NCBI GenBank assembly: GCA_014871385.1
Contig: CM026427.1
Location: forward strand, 11,594,430 to 11,658,429
From: Ceratodon purpureus
Lineage: Eukaryota; Streptophyta; Bryopsida; Pseudoditrichales; Ditrichaceae
Length of the DNA stretch: 64,000 bases
Direction of reading: 5' to 3'
Made by a program: the position numbers and the translations under genes. The notes beneath the pieces were generated by a model. The model saw nothing but the letters and a program-made list of their open reading frames with translations. It made no database searches and was not told the origin of the DNA. This document shows, piece after piece, positions 1 through 10,900 of this stretch. Positions within the stretch are counted from its first letter, which is position 1, and the number at the start of each line of letters is the position of its first letter.

Positions 1-407
1 GGCCACGGAGCCGGCGGTAAGACTGTCAAACCACCATCTGTAATCACAGAGCATGTACAAACTTGATATCGCGAATGCGGTAGATTCAAACTCCATTCCT
101 TCAATTCAACATACTCTTTAGTAGGTACGTCCTCAAAAGCCAAACACCTAGGTACTAAAACTTTGCGTATTTTTTCTTTGTGCATCGCAAATTGTTTCCG
201 CATTCTAGGATCAAATGAAGGTCCTGTATATTTTCTAGTTTTAAGGTTCATATGACTAAAATGGTCATACACTTCTCTATCCATCATGCTATCTTTTAAT
301 GTTCCTCGAAAAAGAGCTAGTTTTTTAAGCTTTTCTAAAGCTTCTAACTTATTAAATCGAACTGGGTCAGGTGGTTTTATAGCTTTCTTTTTTAATTTGG
401 GTGCCAT
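1..407 (-). CDS. N-terminal part of unrecognised protein, runs off window
   Basis: On the minus strand an open frame of about 135 codons starts at the ATG at 407 and continues without a stop to base 1, so the 3' end lies outside the window. An in-frame TAA sits nine bases upstream of the ATG, which supports this start. The product begins with a lysine-rich segment (MAPKLKKKAIKPPDP), followed by charged, probably helical sequence and then an aromatic/basic part with a CxC motif (QVCTCS) near residue 117. No signal peptide or membrane segment is visible. I do not recognise the family. GC content is higher than in the adjoining AT-rich DNA, as expected for coding sequence. It could be a single-exon gene, the first exon of a longer gene, or part of a transposable element. 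Confidence 0.5.
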   Translation of the reverse strand, partial: MAPKLKKKAIKPPDPVRFNKLEALEKLKKLALFRGTLKDSMMDREVYDHFSHMNLKTRKYTGPSFDPRMRKQFAMHKEKIRKVLVPRCLAFEDVPTKEYVELKEWSLNLPHSRYQVCTCSVITDGGLTVLPPAPW

Positions 408-3037
408 TGATTGTTACAAATTTAATTGTTGTAGTTTTAACTATTCTCTCTGTAGCATGAGTTTTTTTTAAAAACTAGATCTAGATGATCAACAAATTGA
501 AAATAATTAATTCAGAATATCAATAAAATTGAAAATACAATAATTATTTGGTAGCTTAGAAGATGCAATTTTTTGTAAATTTATAAATTAGGGACAATGA
601 ATTTTTGAAATATCAAAGGTTTGTACAACAATTTGTAATTCCACAAAACAATTTATAATTCCACTAATCAATCAGATTTTTTTATTTATTTATATGAATT
701 TGAAGTTCATAATATTTTAGTCAATTTAATTTTTATTACAACAATTTGACCTTTTCGGAATCTCCTAGTTTCTCATATGTATTCTAATCACTACCTTATC
801 TGATTTAAGAACAAAATTAAATTATATGATTCAGTGAATAGAGTATCTTAAAAAACCAAAGAGAATTTTATTTGGATTGAGTATTTTTAAAATACCAAAG
901 AAAGATGTTGAAGGAAGAGAACAATACTTATAAATTGTTGAAGGGGTGCAACTTTTCAAAATTTAATAATACAGACTTCAATATCATAAATTTAAAGATT
1001 TTCAAAATCTATTATCTATCTCTAATATAAAAAGATAGTATCACTCAGTTAGTCACAAGCCAATTCCACAATAAATATCACATGGAATTTAATTCATGTA
1101 TCTTTTGAAAATACTTAACTTTTTGTACACACATGTAATGATTGGATTTATATGTAATTATGTAGATTTTTAAAGTTCTCTTTAATTAAAAAGATTAATA
1201 ATGTAGTCTTTTTATGAATTTTGTTGATCCAATAGTGATGATATCTAAATGAATTTTGTTGTCAAGCACCAAAAACATTTTAGTCAATTTGCAAAATTTG
1301 ATGGTTTTTAAATTTAATTTTTTTTAATATAGTATTATAATTTATGAATATCTATACACTAAAAAAGTCAGTGTGTCAATCTCATGACAATTCCATAAGA
1401 AGCCTTACATAAAACATAATCTATGTGTCTTTTCTAAATACGCAAATTTTTCACAACTTGAGAAATTGAAGGATTGTTATGTGTCACATTTAAATTTTCT
1501 CAATTAATTTCAATATATCTTTTACATAACCTACTTGCTGTATTTTAATGTTTATCTTCACACAATTCATGATTTAAATGCATTCATGATTTTTTTACAT
1601 ACATATCAAGGAAATCTTGAAAAACAAAAAAATACATTAAGCTCTATATTTTTTCAAAAAAATACTTTACGCTAAGTAATTTTTAAATATAAATTTGAAC
1701 ATAAAACTCATATAGTCAATAAAAATATATTTTGGCACCCTATAATTTTTTTGTATATTTTTTTGTATATTTTCACAAAATGTACATTTTGACACATATT
1801 TATGTTTTATCTCTTAATTATACGTATCTTTAAATTAAATTAAAACAACTTCTTATTTATTGATTCTGTTATGTTGTGAATTATTTGAAAGCTATGACTA
1901 CTTCATCAATGCAAAAATATATTGACAAATTAGACGTGTAATTTTTTATTTTTTTTTTAAATTCATAATGGTTTACAGAACGGATTACAAATTGGCGCTG
2001 CATTCTCAAATGATCTCCGGTGACCAAAAGGCCAATACATAATCTAGTCATATTGAATCAAAATATAAATTAAACACTTCCAAATACGTCAAAATTGTAT
2101 TATTTTACATACAATTTTGTGAGTAGTGGGTATAAGAGGTGGCAATTTTTTGTGACTCCTTCAGTTTTACTTACTGGGTTGCCCAACACAGCCCTAAGCA
2201 ATGCATGTGCTTCTCAATTCAAGGATTTTCCGACATTTAAATACAATGATCAATATTCAGCTGGATTTTGATTTCTCTATGATTTCTCTATGATTTATAA
2301 CTATGAATTGCTCCAAAATTGGAGTATGCATAAATGTGTTGCTTGTAATGTAGTGCATTTTTGTTTATTTATGCTATTTATTGGTTGTTGTTTTGGAAAT
2401 TTGACAATCATTGTTGAAGGATTGAATTATTTGAAGTTTAACATTTGGTGTAAAATATTTTCTATTATGAATTGTGAGGTTATGGAGAAACCTCTTTGAG
2501 AATGAGAATTTCAGGCAAAGCTAAAGTAATAATTTCCTGCAATTCATATTCATTTTTCAAATTTGTGTACAACTATGACAAGAATTAAGATTTAAGACAC
2601 ATATCTTGAAGGAATATGATGTTGAAAGTTTTGCATTTATATTTTTTTCCCAATATAAAGTAATGACCAGCAAGTCTTTTATGTATGTAAGACATTCTTT
2701 CCTTTATTTATTCCGTTTTAAATGCATGGAATTATTTTTTTTTGCAAATTTTTGACAATTGATTAGGGATGTTTGATAGTTTTGAAACTCATGTTAAAAT
2801 TGATGTTTTTTTGTAGATTCTCTATTGCGAAGACTTCTGGCATTTTTGGGATTTATGATTTAAAAAAGCCCCGATATTGCATGATGTGTGTATTAGACAT
2901 ACATTAAAGTCACTTGATTTGAATGCATCTTTATAATTGTACAAAGACCATGGATTTTATGGACTTATTGTTGTATAATTTTTTTCATAGAAAATGATTA
3001 TATAATTTGATTTTTAGTGAATGAAAAGACAAAGAAG
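408..3037. other. AT-rich intergenic region
   Basis: Very AT-rich DNA with short homopolymer runs and no open frame that looks coding. A small direct duplication (GATTTCTCTAT twice) lies at about 2270-2292. The 3' part, from about 2800, probably contains the promoter and leader of the membrane-protein gene that follows. A T-rich tract ending in AG at 3016-3017 could be a splice acceptor, so an upstream non-coding or short coding exon is possible. Confidence 0.5.
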
Positions 3038-5721
3038 ATGAAGACTATATTATATCCAAATATATTAGGTGTAGTGGCAGTAGTATATATTGGAATAGAT
3101 TATTTAAGAGAAGTTGACTCAGATCTTCACAAGGTTTTAAGGCCATTATTGTCAGGGATTTTGGCGGTAATAGCTATAGCTCGTGCTCCATACTATGACT
3201 ATTGGACTCAAGAATTATCTTCAATTGGCATCTTCATAAAATCTTTGTTGTTCATGCTCAGTTGTTTATGCATTGAAGCTATAATGATGCAATATGTAAC
3301 TGTTGTATTGGGCCTTGATTGGCATTGGTGAGTCTATTTTCTGAGTTAAAGTATTAAGAAAGAAAAACTAAATGAGATTAAGATTGTTAAAATCTGAAAA
3401 ACTTAGATACAATCCAAGTTCCGAGTTATGAAAATTTAGAAGCTACATAGAGAATGAGTTCCAAATCACAACAAAAACAAATTTATACTCATTCTAAAAT
3501 TATATGTTACATTTAAAATAAAACTACCTAGTTAAAATTACTAATTTAATATATATATTGGATAGTAGTATTTCAATTCACCTATATACAAAGATATTCA
3601 ACAAGATGTCTTCTTTCTTTACTAGGAATACTCCACCACTTCCAGATTCAGGACAATGGCTCTTCTTATTTTTAAATGAGAAATTTCCAAAATCAATTGT
3701 ATCTTTCTTACAAGCACCTCTTGTTGGACTTCATCATTTCTTAATGCTCTTCCTTCTTTTGGCCTTTTCCGTTTTGTATGGTTGTGTGAAAGCCCCCGGT
3801 ATGGAATTAGGTGCACGGTACATGTTTACCATGGGAGTTGGAAGGCTTATCCGTATTTTAACATTTACCACCACAATTCTACCTTCACCAAGGCCTTGGT
3901 GTGCTCATATCCGATTTAGGACTGTCCATCATCCGCATCCATGGGCACAAAAATATCACATGCCCTATGCAAAAGATCCTTATATGGTACGAGAGATCAT
4001 CGACCAAGACAAGGCATTTGGTATAATTGAATTCATAATCTCTTCATTAAAAATTATAACGCCATGTTCATTAGATTGGCCAATTTTTATTATGTTGGTC
4101 GTTCAAATAATGTGATTTTAGTTCATTTTATCTCTTTATTTGAATAATGTGGCGTCCAATATAAACAAGATTGGCCTATTTAATGAATACGATAATTTAT
4201 GTTTAATATGATATATCCTTTGTTCAATGCATTTGTTTGATTTGTATGTATATCAATATCATTTTTTTAATCATAAAAACATATTCAATCCCATGTTGTA
4301 GCTTCAATTGAGAACTATCCACCCGAGTATGTTCCCAATTGGGGTTTTTTGCAATTTATGGTGAACATCTTGAGGCCAACACAATTTGGATCCAAAGAAG
4401 AAAATTGGTTCAACACTTTGAAGCGTGCTGGGGGTGGATGCAATGATCTTCTTTTTAGCGGCCACATGTATGTAGCAGTTCTAACAGCTATGGCTTGGCA
4501 GGTATAGTTTGCATTTACATTCATCAATTATGAATACAATTTTGATTATTGAAAAGAATGGAACTTAAGAGATAAGAGAATAAATAAACAAATAAATTAT
4601 TCCATTTTATTACATTTATGACAATGATGTACAAGATTTAAATCAATCTTTGCATCAAATTTTAAAAACTAGACAAATTTGATAAAACTTTCAATATGTG
4701 TCATTTTCAATTTTAAAAGAATTGTTTTCAGATTGAAGTTGTACAAATGATAATAATAAATCATGCAAAAATTCAAAAAATATATAGAATACATTAAATA
4801 TTTGCTATACCAACTTTAATTCATTGAATTTTCACCAAACCCTACTACTAGATCATACTTAGTATTTCAATATTTGATTATTTGCCATAAATATAGATTT
4901 TCTCTTTAAAGATATGTGCCTTGATTAGACATATTCATCTTTTCAGCACGTCATGAATTAATAATGTGTTTGTTAGTCAAACACAATAAGTACTTTCATC
5001 GTACAAATGTCTATATATCATGTTTATTATTATTAGTATTAAAATTATACATAGGATTTTTAGAATTATTTTTGTATCAAAATCAATGCTTTTTTTTTTA
5101 CCAAAAGGATAAAATAAACTTAATAACCTTAAAATGTAAATTTAATATTAATTAAAGAAATATCATAAATTAGTAGAAGGTTTTTAAGACTAATTCTTCA
5201 TAATTTTAAGTTGGGTTTGTTATTGTTATTCAAAAGTATTTTTGTATAACATTACACCAAACATATTGTACACAAACCCGTCCGAAACATTGACATTACT
5301 GATGTAAGTAGCATTCTTTGATAAGCAGGAAGAGTACGCGGGGTGGACTTCGATTTTCATTTGGTGCTTGGTTGCACACAGTGGACAAAGAGAGATCCGC
5401 GAACGACACCATTACAGTGTGGATGTGGTTGTGGGCGTCTACACCGGCATTTTGGTCTGGCTTGCAGTGAGATGGATTTGGCCTCTCAAGGATTCCCAAA
5501 AGAAGCTGGAAATAAATCAGCTTATTGCTATGCAAGATACCATTGAGAAGGCCGCAAATGAAGGTGATTTGGAGAAAATTAAGTTGATGCTATGTAAAGC
5601 CCACAAATCTGATGTAAAAGAAAAAAAATTAGATTGGGTGACGATGTTTTGTGGAGGTTTTGTATTGCTTATGACACTTGGTCTTGGGTTGTTGGCATTC
5701 ATATGGACAGCGGATGGTTAA
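3038..5721 (+). CDS. Sphingomyelin-synthase-like (PAP2-C) membrane protein
   Basis: Four exons (3038-3327, 3626-4020, 4302-4501, 5329-5721) join in phase to give 425 aa. Several hydrophobic segments are visible (about 8-23, 33-49, 62-83, 132-150, 302-312, 328-346, 400-420), so it should be a polytopic membrane enzyme of the Golgi/ER or plasma membrane. The motifs follow the order of the sphingomyelin-synthase/PAP2-C family: an R-rich helix followed by LPSPRPWC (182-189), CNDLLFSGH (275-283), and HHYSVDVVVG (322-331). By family analogy His283, His323 and Asp327 form the catalytic triad that transfers a phospho-alcohol head group between lipids. The substrate cannot be read from sequence: inositol-phosphoceramide synthase, phosphocholine or phosphoethanolamine transferase are all possible. 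The ATG at 3038 is the first in-frame ATG, but an AG just upstream leaves room for an extra 5' exon. The C-terminal tail after residue 348 is charged, then ends in one more hydrophobic helix. Confidence 0.8.
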
Positions 5722-7522
5722 TGTATTTTAAAGAAATACCTTTAGAATCTCCAATATTAGATGTAAAATATTCTTTTAGGGACAATTTTTTCAAGTTTAG
5801 AATATTGAATTCTTTTTTATTATGTTTGGAAAGTTAGGATGATAGCATTTTTTAATTGTTGTCTTCTTAAAATTGCATGAGAAGTACTTTTCATCTACAT
5901 ATTTCATCTACTTATTTGACAACAATTCATCCAATGCATCTAAATTTTGATGGAAGTCTGACAATTATAAATGTTTAATCAAATTTTATTTGTCTTGTCA
6001 AAAAATGGATTTAACAATTAGTTTTATAATCACACAAATTAATTTACACTTGTGATTTGAAACACATTTAAGAGCAAAGAACATCTTATTCTTTACAAAG
6101 GAAAATTGGCTATCATAAAACTTCTTGTTGATATATTATGTTGCAAGTTGTGACATTGTACAAAATGTGAATAATTCTTCTACTGTATTTATGTATTTTT
6201 AAAATAGTTTCGAGCAAGATCTTGCAGTTGGAATTTCAAAAAAATAAAGATTGCTTGTTCTTTTTGCCATTTGATTTTAAAATGTAGTTTTGTAGTGTTT
6301 TTGGAAAGGAAATTTAGAGGTGAAAAGCAAAGAACCAACAAAGGTCCATTTAGTAAGAAAGACAAAAAAGAATTCCACTCAATACTTTATTACATTCTTT
6401 CACACTTTGTCACACCAAAACCAAAACCCCAATAATTTATCACAAGTTCTCATCACAATCGAAAGAGCAAAAATTCAAAAGAAATTTTAATTTTAAATTT
6501 TAAATTAAAAAATCAAAGAAAATAAATAAATAAATCATAATCCATAGTGATAGTATTGAATAGTGCACAATACACTGATGAAGTAAATATCCACTAAAAG
6601 TGACAAATTTAGGTTTTGTAGAAAAACACCAATTCCAAAGAAAGAGAGGTGCGTCAAGAAAAAAGACAAAAATTCAGACATCCAAGGAGAGAGAAAAGAA
6701 ACAATAAGGTAGCAATACCAAAAATGAACAAAATTTGAGCCCTTCTATTGGTGAAATGGTACATGAGGTGTAATGAAAATATACAAAAGTCAGACAAACA
6801 TAAGGAATACAAAAAAAAAAAAAAAAAAAAATTCAAATTTTTTGGAATTGTATTGAATTTTTTATGAATCTTCAAACATTCATAAACAAGAGTTCTTATA
6901 AACCAATGATTGAAGTGTTTATGAGAACCGCCACTAGTACACTACTAAAAACATGAGTGCCCAACTATTAATAAGCCAATGAGGAGTCATCAAAATTAAG
7001 AATGAGGAATCGAAAAATGGTACCATCATAAACTACCAACAAGATGTCTAAAACACACATAAATAATTGATCTCGCCTAGTTTTACGCACCTCCACCGTA
7101 GGACTTATCAAAACACACGATAACAAGTATATTAACAAGCATCAAAGAGAACTTCACTCAAAGAAAAAGTCATCCATAATAACACTATTCAATAGAACAC
7201 TCCTCCACAATTGGAAGTAGTGTTGAACATGACAACCCAAAGAGAAAGAGAACTCAATCCACTCTCTTCCCTGGTAGAGTGGGGTAACAAGAAAGGAAGA
7301 AAACAAACAACCAAACAAGGCAACAGGAAGGAAGGTAACGGAATTAAGCCCCCTCCATCAAAAACAAACACCCCACAAAGAGAAGAAGAAGAAGAAAAAC
7401 AAAAGAAGAATAGAGAAGAGTAGAAGAGAAGACTAAATCCAAAACGTAGTTGCTAACCCAAAACACACTCCCCAAACACATCACCAAGCATCGCCACCGA
7501 TACCTACCCAACACCATGGTCA
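5722..7522. other. Intergenic region, AT-rich with poly-A run
   Basis: No coding frame recognised. The first part presumably holds the 3' UTR of the SMS-like gene. A run of 21 A lies at 6811-6831. From about 7080 the sequence becomes purine-rich on the plus strand (AGAAGAAG tracts near 7380-7430). The ORFs here on both strands are low-complexity and lack family signatures. Confidence 0.4.
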
Positions 7523-7580
7523 TACTACCCCACTACTACCCCACTACTACCCCACTACTACCCCGATACTACCCAGATAC
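7523..7580 (-). repeat. 11-bp minisatellite with G-quadruplex pattern on minus strand
   Basis: Four C4 tracts (7528-7531, 7539-7542, 7550-7553, 7561-7564) plus a C3 tract (7572-7574) recur every 11 bases. Read on the minus strand the unit is GGGGTAGTAGT, drifting to GGGGTAGTATC. Four G4 tracts separated by 7-nt loops meet the usual definition of a G-quadruplex motif. The array lies about 350 bases upstream of the tomosyn start codon. A two-unit array of a related 11-mer in the opposite orientation (GGGGTGATACT) lies at 7627-7648. Confidence 0.75.
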
Positions 7581-7626
7581 ATGTTCAATACCCAAGGAAT
7601 GAGATGTTTATAACTAGGTGAGGTCC

Positions 7627-7648
7627 GGGGTGATACTGGGGTGATACC
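7627..7648 (+). repeat. Two-unit 11-bp repeat, inverted relative to 7523-7580 array
   Basis: GGGGTGATACT and GGGGTGATACC lie back to back on the plus strand with the same 11-base period and a similar unit as the minus-strand array at 7523-7580. Together they form an inverted arrangement about 50 bp apart in the presumed promoter of the tomosyn gene. Confidence 0.5.
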
Positions 7649-7734
7649 TGGCCATGGGCCATGAGCTTCGATGTTCGATGCCTGTGGAACTACTTCCTCT
7701 TCCACACTTCACACCATCGCCATCGCCATCACCA

Positions 7735-7910
7735 TCTCACTTACACACAGACATACACACAGATAGACACACACACCAACCATGAGTGCCAATTGCTCTC
7801 CGCTTTCTCATTGCTAGACACACATCTCCTCATTCTGCATCTCTTCTCTGGAGAAACACACAGAGAGACAGAGATCGGGACAGAGAGAGAGAGAGAGAGG
7901 GAGAGAGATC
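7735..7910 (+). promoter_or_regulatory. Leader of tomosyn gene with CA and GA microsatellites
   Basis: CA-rich (about 7740-7778) and GA-rich (about 7858-7908) microsatellites lie just upstream of the start codon at 7936. CT/GA tracts are common in plant leaders and core promoters, so this is probably the transcribed 5' region, but no clear TATA box is visible close by. The transcription start is not determined. Confidence 0.35.
7782..7817 (+). promoter_or_regulatory. Short upstream ORF before tomosyn
   Basis: An ATG at 7782 opens an 11-codon frame (MSANCSPLSHC) closed by TAG at 7815-7817, 118 bases before the main ATG at 7936. If the transcript starts upstream of it, it could reduce translation of the main protein. 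Another frame from 7786 is open through the main ATG but lacks an ATG start. Confidence 0.3.
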
Positions 7911-7935
7911 GGGGGGACGCAGCGTCGTCATCGTC

Positions 7936-10900
7936 ATGTTCAGCAGGTTGTTCTCCAGGTCCTCCGCATCGGAGGGAGGAGGAGTAGCCCACAAGGCCAA
8001 GGCCGCCCACCGAGGGGAGCCGCACGCCCCGATCGTCGACGAGGCGAGTGCGGAGTCCGGGCCGGCAGCTGAGGGAGCGACCGATGGGGAGGATCCGGAG
8101 GTAAGGTGCCAGGGGGAGGTGGAATTGGGTTTTCAGAGAGTGAGATCGTTGGGGTTTTTGGGTTTTTGGAATTTTTGGAATTGGAGAATTGGTTTCGGAG
8201 TTGGGTCAGAATTGGTTTCCCGCGGTTTGGTTGCTGGAATTCGGGGATGAATCGCGAGTGGGGGATTTGGTGGTGGAGTTCTAGGTTCGTGATCGAGTGG
8301 GAGTGAGTGTGAGATTCAGTGAATGAATGCGGGCTGATTTTGGTAGTTCGTTGAAGGTTTCATTGCGTTCGTATGATTTGGAGTCCTGTTTTGATCATGA
8401 GCAAGAGAGAGAGAGTGCTGAAGGGTTTTGGTTTTTTTGGTGATCGGGTCTTCGATGGAGAGATTTGTAGCTTTGAGGTGCAGTGGTGTGGAGTTTAAAT
8501 GCATGCTTGTGGTTGAAAGTGAAAATCGGGGTTCAGTGTTTGTAATTTTGTTGTTTAGCTTTGAGTTTTTGAAGGTTTGGCTGCCAGCATTTGAATCCGA
8601 TTCTGCAGTGGATCGAGGTTTTAAGGGTTTCTGAGGGCGGAGTTTGTTTGTGAGCAGAGCCAGGTTCCGGTACCCGAGGGAGGATTGAAGTCTGAGCAGC
8701 TGCACCCCCGGGTTGTTGGACATCAAGGGGTCCCGGCAACTGCCTCAATTCTCGCTTTTGAGCCCACCCAGCGTGTGCTTGCTGTGGCTTCTCTGTATGT
8801 CAATCTGCACTTCTTTTCTTGGAGTGTTCAAAGGTTTATGTTTAAAGGCTTATAAGGATTGTTTACTGATTAAAGGGGTTGGAATTTATGTTCAAGTCGC
8901 AAGCACATGGACTCAATTATAAAATTTGATAGCAGCATTGTTCTCCTCGCATTAGGTCGAAGCTTACTGATAAGCCAAATGCCCGATTATTGTCCAATAC
9001 ACCTCATACTGTTTCACATTCATAAACCCCGGCGAACAGCAAAGGCATCCTTAACAAGAAAGAGCTGATGGAACAATCGGACCTTCAGAAACTTTCTGTG
9101 ATTATAATGGTGTCTGAAGAACAGAACAGGCGGTGCCGTAAATTTTCGAGCAAATGATAGAGCTAGGAGGTCATTGTGGTTTTCTGGGGATCCTGTATGT
9201 ATCGACTGTGTGGTTGCAAGCAGCTAGTGACATATATGTTCGTTGATCTAGACATGGATGTGTTGACTTTGAAAATAGGGATGGGCGGATTAAACTCTTT
9301 GGTGCACCTGGCATTGAAGCGTTGCTCCAGTCACCGCTTCGGGCACCCTGCAAGTACCTTGAAGTGAGCTACCTTTTTTGTTTATTTTGAAGTGCGTGCA
9401 ATGTTTGTGTTAAGATTCAAAGCATTCAGGAGATCTAAGCTAAATTTTTGATATCTATTGCTGCAGTTTATGAATCATGGAGGACAATTAGTCAGTGTTA
9501 CCACTCAAAATGATATTGAGGTAAGTTCTATTTGGTCTGCTACTGTTGTTACTTTTGCAACATTGTGTAACCATTTAAGACGTTATCACTACATTCCTCA
9601 CGTTGAAGAAATCTTGTTAGGGAACCCCGCTGATTCCACCCATGGTATGAATTTTAGATTGGATGTTCAGAATTTTGCTACATCTCATGCTGCAATATTT
9701 GAATTAGGTCTGGAATCTGGGAAAACTAGAACTGGCGTGTTCGATAAAATGGGAACATGACATCACTGCTATTGCAGTTTTGCAAGGAACAACTTACATG
9801 TAAGCGCTCGTTTTCTTTTATTTTCTCGACACGTAAATGTTGAAGAGCTATTTGTCCAGTTCGAATTGAAGCATCCATGTCCATTTGTTTCTTTTCCATA
9901 TTAGTTCCACTTTATTGTTGCGAGGGTGACACCTGGATTAAGTTAGTGATTTGGTTGATATCTGCAGTGGGCTTGTAGTAACAGTCTCATCGTTGCAGGT
10001 ATCTTGGAGATGAAGTTGGAACTGTTTCTGTATTGCAGTACGATGAAAAATCAAATGAAATAGTCACGTTGCCTTATTGCATACCTGCATATATTACCCT
10101 AGGTAAATCTTCTCCTGACTTCTAGCGTGGTAGACATTGTGGTCGTCCTGTTGTGGTATATATGAAAGTTTAAACCATGCCTCTTACACCGCATGTACTG
10201 GCACACTGATGTTTAACAAGTTGTAATTTAATGCATTTCAGGTGGGTTAGTAAGACCTGGAAGTAGCACTGCACCTTCAGTTGTTGGTATTCTTCCGCAA
10301 GTGAATGCTGCATTTAGCAGGTATTGCTATGATTGTTAAGATACAAGTGTTTTTCTGAACTGTTTGAACTTGATGTAGGTTATGGAGATTCAGGGTGCCA
10401 GATTTTTTGGTAAACTTTAAGGTCTACATTTAACGCTTGTGTTTGCCTGTCCTGCACAGATTGGTCATTGCATACGGAAACGGGTTGTTAGTATTATGGG
10501 GTCTTCATGAGACAAGGGTCCTTGCCATTCGGGGTGGCATAGAAGCACAGCGCAAGCGGCTAATAGAGCATGCCCAAAATTCCGACCGTCCACGCACATT
10601 CACAGAGAAGGTGGCTGATCGTGCAGCCAGTCTAGGAGAGCAGTTTGGATCAAAGTATTCCCCGAAAGCTGAAGTTGAGGATGAAGAGGAAGAAGAAAAA
10701 GAAATCTGCACCGTGTGTTGGGCATGCCAGAGTGGAACTGTTGTAGCTGCTGGTTATGTGGACGGAGATATTTGGTTGTGGGCTGTTCCCACCTTGAAAG
10801 AGGGAGGCTCAGGCGACCATTCTGAGGCAGATTTACCGTTTATTTCAGGGACGCCGTTGCGTAAAATAGACTTAGTCCCAGGCAAGTCCATGAAAATGCC

